A DNA stretch of 64,000 nucleotides from Zymoseptoria tritici IPO323 (taxonomy: Eukaryota > Ascomycota > Dothideomycetes > Mycosphaerellales > Mycosphaerellaceae), in the NCBI RefSeq assembly GCF_000219625.1, contig NC_018204.1, positions 248,001-312,000 on the forward strand, read 5' to 3'. Positions 31,436-39,746 of the stretch are shown piece by piece (positions within the stretch are counted from its first letter, which is position 1; each line of letters opens with the position of its first letter). Below the pieces are notes generated by a model. The model did no database searches and was not told where the DNA came from. It worked only from the letters and a program-made list of their open reading frames with translations. A program made the position numbers and the translations under genes.

Positions 31436-33739
31436 ATGGCGAGTGATGATGAGATCGATGCCGAAGCCGAGGTGAACAAGCTCGCCCAGCAAATGCTTGA
31501 CAACCAGCGGGACGCCATCGACGCTTTCCGCGAACTCTGGAGTCGAGAGAGCGAAGCCCGAAACACACTGCACGCCCAAGTCCTCCTCACGGCTCTCAAA
31601 AACGCCGGCCTCTACGACACACTCACTCGCATCGTGACCGAGGCAATGCACAAGCAGTGCGCACGATACCTACGATCCCTGGAAGATGGCGCGCTGTGGC
31701 GGCTGCCGCTGCTGGACATGGTTGGGCTGTTTGGCCTGGATGGATGCAGGAGCAAGCGCCTGTTGGACCATCTCAAAAACTGCGACATCTTCGCTGACAG
31801 GGAGGAAGCGGTCAAGTGGCTGCGTCAAGCGCGCCAGGATCGTAAAGATGGGTCCGTCCAAGTCTCCAACCGGAACTTCAATCGAGACTGGACGCCGGCA
31901 GATGGTGAGTTGGCGCTGAAGAGGAAGAAGAAGCAGCTACAAAACGAGATCCAAGCGCTGGCAGCATCACACGAAGCTCAGGCGAGAAATGCGGCATGTG
32001 ATCAACAAGCTCAGAAACAAGCTCATGAACAAGCTCAAGGCGATGATGCCAATGACGGTGCTGGAGAAAAAGCTGGACCTTCCCCGCCGGATCCGCGGGC
32101 CGAGACTTCGACTTTCACTCCTCCTCCACCACCACCTCCGCGCACTCCCACCCCAACATCTCCCACCCCGACATCACCCGCCTCATCACCTCGACATACT
32201 TCGCCAACTCACACTCCATCATCGACCGCCTCACAATCCTGCGACGACCGCGGCGAACCCGAAGTCGGTCGTTGCGCTCCGACTGGGCTCCTCGACGATC
32301 GCAGCTCTCCATCCATCACAAGCTCACCCAGCCCCTACAAAGAAGGAGACGACGACGGCCACGACGACGAATCTCTCCTCTTACACAGCCCTGAACGATC
32401 ACTCTCACCACCCCGTCATTTGGCGTCCCCAAAATCAGCTCGGTCACCCTTCCGTTTCTGGCGAATCAACGACTCGTCACTGGCGTTCGTCCGAAAGCCC
32501 GCCTCCACCGAGAACCCATTTCAGCGTCCATGGGAGAAGGACTATTCCCAGTCGAAAGAGCAAAACGAGACGGACGAGGTGGACGAGAAGGATGAGCAGA
32601 ACGAGACGGACGAGGAGGACGACGACAACATCGACGTGATGCCCAAGAGACGTCGCATTGAAGAGATGTTGGGACTCCCACCCACCAAACATGCGCGTAC
32701 CTCGACGCCGAACAACACATCCACGGGTGCGCCTATTGAGATATCGACGGAAAGCAGTCCAGAACACATCGACACCTTCCTCCGAGCAATCGCACCGAAT
32801 GCCGTTGTTATTCGAGATCAACCCTCGCAGATCATTGCATTGGGAGAACACATCTCCACATACGAGCAAAACAATTCGTCAACATACCGTGGCTGTGCTT
32901 TTCTCAGTTCGGAAGGCGAGCATGTCCAGACGATACTCGTGGTTTTTGAATGGGACAAAGGTGGAGGCACGTACTCTTCGTATGTCCCACCCCACGGGCG
33001 GAGCATCAACTCTTCAAAAGTGATCCAGGACTTCCTTGACCATCTCTCCGATGGAGGAAAGTTGTCCTTTACATCAACCTCCTTGCCTCAATACGAAACC
33101 GAGGGTCAGGATGACGTCCAGGATCTCTCCCTTCCTCTCGCCGCCATGTTCCTGACACGCAATGAAAATGCAGACAGTCCCTTGCGGTTGTTTGCCATTA
33201 TGCAGCTATGGAGGTATGCCGTCGACGATATCGCTGCGCCTCAGCAGCAATCTAGGATGAGCCAGATCAATCTCAAAACCTACGTTGATGGAAAGAGGAA
33301 CGCTCGAGAGGCCGATGTCGCTACCGGTACTCACAGTTGGACTGCGCTGGAGGGAAAGCTTACAAAGATATCCCAGTATATGGACGACATGAAACTCGTG
33401 CGCGAGGACCTTACCAAAATCCGAGACGAGAGCCATCTGATTCGAAAGATGGTTGAGAGCGCCGTTTCCCACAACAGGACGTGCTCCACATTGTTCCAAC
33501 AGATCAACGACGCCACGAGTCGCTTTAGGCCGGATGTCCAAAGCCAAATGAAACAATTTGCCGAGCTGCTGTCCAGCGAGCAGAAGGATTCCGCAACGCT
33601 CAAGTGCCTCTTTAATGACTTGAACACCATCTATGTGGATGTGAGCGACCTGGCAGACGTCATCGATGAGGATGTGAGGAAGATCAAGGCATCTCTGTCG
33701 AGGGTTCGAACGACGATCAATGGTCTGCTGGAGAAGTAA
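31436..33739 (+). CDS. Large hypothetical coiled-coil protein, 767 residues
   Basis: Uninterrupted frame from ATG 31436 to TAA; the frame is open a further 31 codons upstream without an ATG. Residues 1-150 are helical with LLDMVGLFGLDGC. Residues 160-205 are a Lys/Gln-rich probable coiled coil. Residues 216-305 are Pro/Ser/Thr-rich and low complexity. Residues 375-400 are strongly acidic, followed by PKRRR (403-407), a possible nuclear signal. The last 330 residues contain a globular segment with VVFEWDKGGGTY and a helical C-terminus (KYMDDM..VREDLTKIRDE). I recognise no family. Base composition and codon use look like host genes, not the RIP-mutated elements. The palindromic repeats C and D flank it. 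Confidence 0.7.
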   Translation: MASDDEIDAEAEVNKLAQQMLDNQRDAIDAFRELWSRESEARNTLHAQVLLTALKNAGLYDTLTRIVTEAMHKQCARYLRSLEDGALWRLPLLDMVGLFGLDGCRSKRLLDHLKNCDIFADREEAVKWLRQARQDRKDGSVQVSNRNFNRDWTPADGELALKRKKKQLQNEIQALAASHEAQARNAACDQQAQKQAHEQAQGDDANDGAGEKAGPSPPDPRAETSTFTPPPPPPPRTPTPTSPTPTSPASSPRHTSPTHTPSSTASQSCDDRGEPEVGRCAPTGLLDDRSSPSITSSPSPYKEGDDDGHDDESLLLHSPERSLSPPRHLASPKSARSPFRFWRINDSSLAFVRKPASTENPFQRPWEKDYSQSKEQNETDEVDEKDEQNETDEEDDDNIDVMPKRRRIEEMLGLPPTKHARTSTPNNTSTGAPIEISTESSPEHIDTFLRAIAPNAVVIRDQPSQIIALGEHISTYEQNNSSTYRGCAFLSSEGEHVQTILVVFEWDKGGGTYSSYVPPHGRSINSSKVIQDFLDHLSDGGKLSFTSTSLPQYETEGQDDVQDLSLPLAAMFLTRNENADSPLRLFAIMQLWRYAVDDIAAPQQQSRMSQINLKTYVDGKRNAREADVATGTHSWTALEGKLTKISQYMDDMKLVREDLTKIRDESHLIRKMVESAVSHNRTCSTLFQQINDATSRFRPDVQSQMKQFAELLSSEQKDSATLKCLFNDLNTIYVDVSDLADVIDEDVRKIKASLSRVRTTINGLLEK

Positions 33740-34495
33740 GAGTGAGCTCTTTTCTTCCGCATGAAGTATACGAGAGGTGGATGCACGGAAGGATGAATGG
33801 ACGGACAGACGAATGGACATGACATGACATGAGAACTCCTTCTCGGACATTTCTGTGCGCATCATGATTTTCCGTAGTAGTGTATGTCCAAGTGAGAATG
33901 TTGTCGTTGCGCTGCGGTGTCCGAATCGTCGTCTTCTCCCTCTCCATCTCCTTCTCGACGAGGCCGCGTTCTGCTCCCGCCGGTCCTCCTCTGCCTGGAC
34001 TTGCGATCTTCCACGCGGCGCCGAAATTGGCCATCATCGTACGCGGCACTCATCCTCTCCTTCTTCTTGCAATCGGCATCCTCCATCTTGGCCTCCCTCC
34101 CACCCAACACATACGATCTACAGTGCTGACTAACATCAAACTCGGCTATTGTTTCTGCGAATTGCACGCCGACGAAATTCTTTCTTGTTGTTTGTGTTCA
34201 CGGTCCGCATCGTGCTCAAGATGTTCGTAGAGGTTATTGAGCTGGCATGAGGAGATAGCGCCCGCCGATGTTTGGCGAGAGGTGGGAGGTTAGGTAAGGC
34301 AGCGAGCGATCTTGGGTTGGGCTGAGGCGGAGGCGGTGGTGAAGGAGGGACCGCCCAATGCTTCGTAGATGATGGTCGGAGGGGTGTGTCGCGTGCAAAG
34401 CGAGGGAGGGGTCTGGCGAGAAGGGAAGGCCAAAAGCGAGATGGAGGTTCAACGTTCGGTCCCAGCATCACCCACCGCCGTGACTGTGACGTGAG

Positions 34496-34570
34496 TGGGC
34501 GGAGTTTTCTTGTTACGTAAGCCTTGTTTGAGACGTGACCGTCACGTCACAAACAAACTTCTGCCTGAGG
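34496..34570 (-). repeat. Dispersed ACGT-palindrome repeat, copy D
   Basis: Reverse-complement partner of copy A (about 70/75 identical). The centre TTGTTTGAGACGTGA-ccg-TCACGTCACAAACAA has 14 of 15 paired positions. Confidence 0.85.
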
Positions 34571-35607
34571 TATCATGCCAAACATGCCCATCTCTAAACC
34601 TTCGAATGCCCTTACAACACCGACCGGTTCCCTCGAAGATGCCAGTGGAATGCAAGTCGAGATTCTGCGGCGATGAAAGAGGCGCCAGCGCGCACATTTG
34701 CGGCCGAAAAAGATTTGGAGGGTTGATCCACCAACTCAACTCTTGCTCACTCCCAAATAGCGATGCGCACGCAATTCATTTTCTTCCACCTGCCCTGATT
34801 TCACAGTCGATACGGTCGGCTTCTGGACCACCGGCCCAAACGACATCGTCGTCGTCTTCTTCTTCTTCTTCCCTACAACATGGACCATCCGCGCGGTCGG
34901 CATGACCGAACCCATCCCGGAGGAACTACTGGGCAACGACCAACGGCTTCGTCTTGTGCTACCTTGCCAAATTCGGCATCGCAACGACGATCATGCGCCG
35001 GCAGCGGGAATTGTCGAGCTGAGTGAGAAGTTCCGACTCACTGGCTGACTCTGCGCCGTCCTGAAGACCACCTACCCGGCCAAGCACATCCCCAGCTACG
35101 ACAGCGGGTTCATTCTCACCCACAGCGACTACACCTACTGGCGCAACGCTCTGTATCTCCCGAGATGGCAGCCTTCTGAGGTTCCGCTCCTTATTCGAAC
35201 GGCGAATAATAATCTCCACCGAGGCGACGAGCAGGATGCCGGCTAGAGGGTCGACTACCTCAAGAGTGACTGGTCTTCAAGTGGGGCTGTGTTGGCAAGC
35301 AGAGCGTTCAAGAATATCCATTTATTGGTCCTCCAAGGAATGGACTACTGCACCTCGTCCGTGAACTCCACTCCTAGGACCAGCATGCCTGTTATTATCC
35401 GTACTACCGCGCGAGCTTGGTCTTCCCCTTTGGCCGAAACCACACACGATACCAACGAGCAAGACCGGTCGAAACGTGTCTTCGTGAAGGGCAGCGACAA
35501 AGGCCTAAGCGTCGAGGATGGATTGGTCGGTCTTGAGCTCGTGTCGAGATCTTGCGGCGGGATCGATTTTGGAAGGAAGGAAGGGTCTCAGCGATAACGA
35601 CCGGGGT

Positions 35608-35636
35608 TGGAGGAGGAGGAGGAGGAGGAGGAGGAG
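35608..35636. repeat. (GGA)n microsatellite
   Basis: About nine uninterrupted GGA units. Simple sequence only. Confidence 0.85.
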
Positions 35637-36238
35637 AAGTGGTCAAGGAGAGCGAGATAAACGGTCCACCGAGGTTGAGGTGGTTGGGTTGTGAGTCGGA
35701 GCCGTGGCGAACTTTGGTGGCAGGAGGTGCTTTAATCGAGCTAGTAGTGATGGCGGTATTTCCGGCAGTCTTCTTCGGGGAGTCGAATCGATGTTGGCGT
35801 TGGTAGCGAATTCGATCATGTCGCAAAGGCCTGCCTTTGCCAGCACCGCCATCGTCTGGTTGATGGTGCTGGTTCTGCCCTTCCTTGTCTTTTCTTCCTT
35901 AATTATGCCTAACACATCCCTTACCCGGACCGTCGTGGAGTAGGATACGAAGCAAGGTCGCAAGCTCCCAAACCAGCACCAATTCTCTTCGCCCTCTGAG
36001 TGATAACGGACTCGACCTCTGGGCAGTCTTTCAACTTTATTATCCGCCCCGACACCTAGCCTTCAAGAGGCTTCCGCTTGATTCACGGGTTGAGATTGCC
36101 GAAAACGGACTGCTAGAGATGGCAGGTCGGCAACTTGTTGCAATGTTGGACAGAGAGACAAGAGGGAGAGGAGTCTGTCCACTATCCTACTTCTTCTATC
36201 TACATGTTCAAATTCTCCTTCGACCGCATCTCCTCTCC

Positions 36239-36685
36239 CAGAGCTCTTGTTGGTTTGGTTACCGGTTGAAGATGGTCTCTCACCAATACCAACCAACTGC
36301 CCGCGAGGCAATACCAAATGCACCACTGGTATAATACCAACTTACGTAAGAATTCGGGGGCCAAAATGATACCGTCCGGGTGTAAAGGGCGCCTTCGATA
36401 TTACCGTAGAAAAGGACGTCTAAGTTAGACAGCGGTAGCCCGGATATATTAAAACATCGCGAGGTGCGATAGCGCGGATTAGTACTCGTTTCCTTCGTAA
36501 CTCGGTAACGTCTTCGACCTCGCTGCCCTCGTTTTATTGGCTGCGGACGTACTTCCGGTTGGTTACCAGTCGGCGACATGCTCTAACCAACACTAACCAA
36601 AAGGTCGGTAAGGCCTCACCAAACCAACCGGTAACCGGCTTAACCGTAACCAACGACCAAATGAACCATACCAACAAGAGCTCTG
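36239..36685. mobile_element. hAT-type MITE with 8-bp target duplication
   Basis: 447 bp. The left end is CAGAGCTCTTGTTGGTTTGG and the right end is its inverse with one mismatch in about 21 bp. Both are flanked by TCCTCTCC (36231-36238 and 36686-36693), the 8-bp duplication of hAT elements. Subterminal ACCGGTTGG/CCAACCGG blocks recur. It has no coding capacity, and the interior shows CpA/TpG loss. Its right terminal 140 bp is homologous to the end of the hAT element at 4802-6116, so that family is the probable source. Confidence 0.9.
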
Positions 36686-37010
36686 TCCTCTCCAACACGA
36701 CATCTCCCCTACTTAACCCCTCCGCCCTGTTTAAGTGCCGCAGACCTCCTCAACGCCGTACTGCTCCTCTAAAGTTGCCTGTCCAACAACAAGTCCTCCG
36801 CGGAAAAGCTGCTCTTGTATCTAACCTGTCGTCTTTTCCCCTTTTGTAGATTTGACTGCATGGAATACGGAGCATAGTCGCCGTCCACAGTACGGTGAGG
36901 TCGCTGAAAGGTTGAATGATTCATGTTAGAAGGAATATAAGCCGCAAGTGTGCAAGAGTTAGTGGCGGCGTCGCCTTTTGCCTTTCCAACAATTCACGCC
37001 CGTAGGACGA

Positions 37011-37070
37011 CCACGTGAGTTCTGCTTAAGACGTGACGCTCACGTCACAAGCAATGATTACTAATCGTAA
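37011..37070 (+). repeat. Dispersed ACGT-palindrome repeat, copy F
   Basis: CCACGTGAGT, then the perfect GACGTGA-cgc-TCACGTC palindrome, then GATTACTAATC. Same orientation as copies B and C, more diverged outside the core. Confidence 0.75.
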
Positions 37071-37390
37071 CATGCTAGGGACGGGAGATGCGAAATGTGG
37101 ATTCGAGGAGCCGCGACCGTGCGGCGTGCAAGACGAGGTAGTCCACCGTCGCATGATGCAATTGATCGTCCGGCCTCGAGTTGCCATGTCCAAGTCGTCC
37201 TGCAATTGAGCCAAAGACTCGAACTGAGGTGACAGAAGAGGATAACATCGGACGCAATCCGGGCACCTGCAGCAAAGGACAATGGTAAAGGACTGACGTC
37301 CAGCGCTTGAATCCCACCTGAGCGAATCTGGGCCATGTATTGCGAGAGTATCAGATGCTTGCATTGACTAAACTTGGAAACTGAAGGTGC

Positions 37391-37427
37391 TTGATTGTGA
37401 CGTGAGGGCCACGTCTCATACAAACCA
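37391..37427. repeat. Weak ACGT-palindrome repeat, copy G
   Basis: TTGTGACGTGA-gggc-CACGTCTCA inverted repeat with only the core conserved. Probably a diverged member of the same family. Confidence 0.5.
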
Positions 37428-37757
37428 AATGACTCGGCAATTTGGCCTGAGGCTCACTGTGACGGAAGCAGGGAGCGGAAGAGATGATCCGATCCGATCC
37501 GGTGAACTGGCCTGAGCCTCGGCTGTCCAACTCGCCAAGGTACCAACCTGCACCTCCCTGCGACCTGCCATCGACACACCATCGGCACACACTCGACACA
37601 CACTCTTGCGTGACACATCATGGCTCAGCAGAATCAGGGCATCTCCAGCCTGGGCGGTTCCTTCCCTCTGAGCACGCCATGACGCCTACTTCTACTTCCG
37701 TGCAGAGCGGGCATCCTCCCTCAATCCTCCACGAAACAACACCACTTCTCAACCCGC

Positions 37758-37886
37758 GCACAACTCCTCCTCCACGATAGAGACCCGCCTCTCGGCCTTT
37801 GCACAACTCCTCCTCCACGACAACGACCCGCCTCTCAGCCTTTGCACGACTCCTCCTCCACGACAACGACCCGCCTCTCAGCTGCG
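37758..37886. repeat. 43-bp minisatellite, three copies
   Basis: Units starting GCACAACTCCTCCTCCACGA at 37758, 37801 and 37844. It lies immediately upstream of the coiled-coil gene's ATG. The 43-bp period passes through all three frames, so it is probably not coding. Confidence 0.85.
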
Positions 37887-37909
37887 TCCAGTCCGCACAC
37901 ATCGTCACC

Positions 37910-38524
37910 ATGCGCAACGATCTCCTTGAAGCCGTAGAGACCGCGGAAGCATCCGTGATATCCAATCGGAAGATACACGAGCGATATGCCGCCCTCTCCA
38001 AGACCTTCGAAAAGCTGGAAAAGGACTCACAACACATCATCGAGGTGCAGAAGGAAACTATCGCCGCCTTGAGAGCCCTCCGAGGCCGGGACAAACAACG
38101 CATCGCGGAATTGGAAGGAGTGCTGGATACGGTCCATGCGAGCCTCGTCGCAGCGCCGCACTCTACCGAGTTGGATGGAGGGCTGGACAAACAAAATTTG
38201 GCAGCTGCAAGCGCGCGCATCGCGAAGTTGGAAGGAGTGCTGGATATGGTCCATGCGAGCCTCGTCGCCGCGCCGCATTCTACCGAGTTGGAGGGAGGGC
38301 TGGACAAACAAAACTTGGGAGCTGCAAGCGCGCGCATCGCGAAGTTGGAAGGAGTGCTGGATATGGTCCATGCGAGCCTCGTCGCCGCGCCGCACTCTGC
38401 CGAGTTGCAGGGAGGGCTGGATCCCACACGTAAGAGCCTCGCAACTACGCCGCTCTTCTCACCACCGTCGAACAACTCCCATCACAACCCGCTCGAGGAA
38501 AACGACACACCTGTGACGGCTTGA
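37910..38524 (+). CDS. Coiled-coil protein with 39-residue tandem repeats
   Basis: ATG 37910 to TGA at 38522-38524, 204 residues; the frame is closed upstream by a TAG at 37778. After an N-terminal helix rich in Glu/Lys/Ala (about residues 1-60), three tandem repeats of 39 residues follow (RIAELEGVLD..HASLVAAPHSTEL..GLDKQNL). They are encoded by a 117-bp DNA repeat starting at 38101, 38218 and 38335, the last partial. Units are nearly identical, so the expansion is recent. No known domain is recognised; it is probably a structural or rapidly evolving protein. Confidence 0.55.
   Translation: MRNDLLEAVETAEASVISNRKIHERYAALSKTFEKLEKDSQHIIEVQKETIAALRALRGRDKQRIAELEGVLDTVHASLVAAPHSTELDGGLDKQNLAAASARIAKLEGVLDMVHASLVAAPHSTELEGGLDKQNLGAASARIAKLEGVLDMVHASLVAAPHSAELQGGLDPTRKSLATTPLFSPPSNNSHHNPLEENDTPVTA
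38101..38421 (+). repeat. 117-bp in-frame tandem repeat, 2.7 copies
   Basis: Direct units with very few differences that preserve reading frame (117 = 3 x 39) within the coiled-coil gene. Confidence 0.9.
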
Positions 38525-38595
38525 GAGCGCCAACGCCGAACCGCACAGCGATACGACGATCCGTCTGTAAGCGATGCCGACATCACCGAAGATTG

Positions 38596-39298
38596 ATGCC
38601 GAAGGATTTGCAGGCCTCCCGCCGGTCCGCGGAACATGGTGAGGCGACTCTTTTACCATGGGCTTTTGACCGGCTTGCTAATCTGCATGCAGATTTTTGC
38701 TTGTTATCATTTTGGCTGCGATATTACCATGAGTGGCATCGAGATTTGCTGAAGTGCGTGGTGAATATTCTCAGCAGCGAACGTTGCGTTCTCGACAACA
38801 CCCGAACTATTATTCAAGCATGCAGATGTTGGAGGCAGCTTAACAGGAAGAGGACGCCGGAGGAGTTGATTGATGGAGCTGGACCGATCAGACGGGAGAT
38901 ATCGCCGGTGAAATCAAAGTCGATAGTCCCAACTTCGGCAATTGTGGTTTTGCGAGCGTTGTCTTGTCACCGTACCTAATCTACTGTACTGCTCTGATCG
39001 AGCAAGCACGCAATATCAACGGAGCATCGCTCGGAACTTTGCATCCTTGACCATCTCCCCCGACCACTTCATCTCCTCCTCCCCCCGCAAGATCCTGCAC
39101 CCACTCCACGAACCGCTCCAGTCCTTCCCAATCCTCGCATTCCAGGTCGTTCTACGCTTGCGCGAGCAGTTCGTCCACTCTATGCAACAGGGCAGTCATG
39201 GCCTTGACGAATTCTTCTCCTCCGTCGAATGGCTAAGATGCGACTGCACAGGCACCGACATCCTCAACATACAGAATCATTACAGTCGGCCGCCCTAA
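38596..39298 (+). CDS. Possible hypothetical gene downstream of the coiled-coil gene
   Basis: From ATG 38596 the frame encodes WAFDRLANLHADFCLLSFWL.. and RTIIQACRCWRQLNRKRTPEEL and closes at 38979. A second plus-strand frame to 39298 (HPLHEPLQSFPILAFQVVLRL.., FFSSVEWLRCDC) also looks protein-like and might be a second exon. No convincing splice pair was found. Neither part is recognised. Confidence 0.3.
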
Positions 39299-39746
39299 TG
39301 GACGACGCTGTCCTTGACAACAACAGCACCGCACCTGCCGACCAAGAAGCCGTCGAGCTGTATGGCGTGTGAAGCACGACAATGACCATGTCGCATACGC
39401 CGAGCAACCTCATATACGCCCATCGGAAATCGCAGCAAGACGCATCTTCGTGTTCCTTCTCCAGACGACAAAGCATCCGAGGCCTCTCCGCGTTGAACAC
39501 CCCTTGGAAATCAATTCGCCCCAGCCATGCTCCCTCCTTCTCTTTCCTGCCGGAATCGCTCCAATTCGTCCAAAGCCCCGCGCGAGCACCTGGGAGGTCT
39601 TCAGTGCAATACGCCAGAGCCGAATCGATTCTACCTTCCCGTTTCACATTGAACACAATCCAGCCTTCAGGAAGGAGCGGATCTGCGGAAAGAGTGAGGA
39701 AGGCGATTGAAAGAGAAGAGCTCAAGATGAGATGGAGGCGGGGCAT
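39264..39746 (-). CDS. Possible small secreted protein (weak)
   Basis: Minus-strand ATG at 39746, 160 codons. The N-terminus MPRLHLILSSSLSIAFLTLSA resembles a signal peptide. The mature part has several Cys, including a CC pair. The plus strand is also open here with comparable composition, so this could be a shadow. No homology recognised. Confidence 0.2.
   Translation of the reverse strand: MPRLHLILSSSLSIAFLTLSADPLLPEGWIVFNVKREGRIDSALAYCTEDLPGARAGLWTNWSDSGRKEKEGAWLGRIDFQGVFNAERPRMLCRLEKEHEDASCCDFRWAYMRLLGVCDMVIVVLHTPYSSTASWSAGAVLLLSRTASSIRAADCNDSVC

Larger units (their letters stand above)
33740..36230. other. Mostly non-coding; decayed fragments
   Basis: No intact gene. Near 34800-35330 a plus-strand frame reads TYPAKH.PSYDSGFILTHSDYTYWRNALYL and similar protein-like stretches interrupted by stops, suggesting an old gene remnant of unknown family. 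Contains repeat copy D and a GGA microsatellite. Confidence 0.4.

Noticed and set aside
37799..37909. Longer N-terminus for the coiled-coil gene starting at 37799.
   Set aside because: That codon is TTG, inside the 43-bp minisatellite, with a TAG just upstream; the first ATG is 37910.
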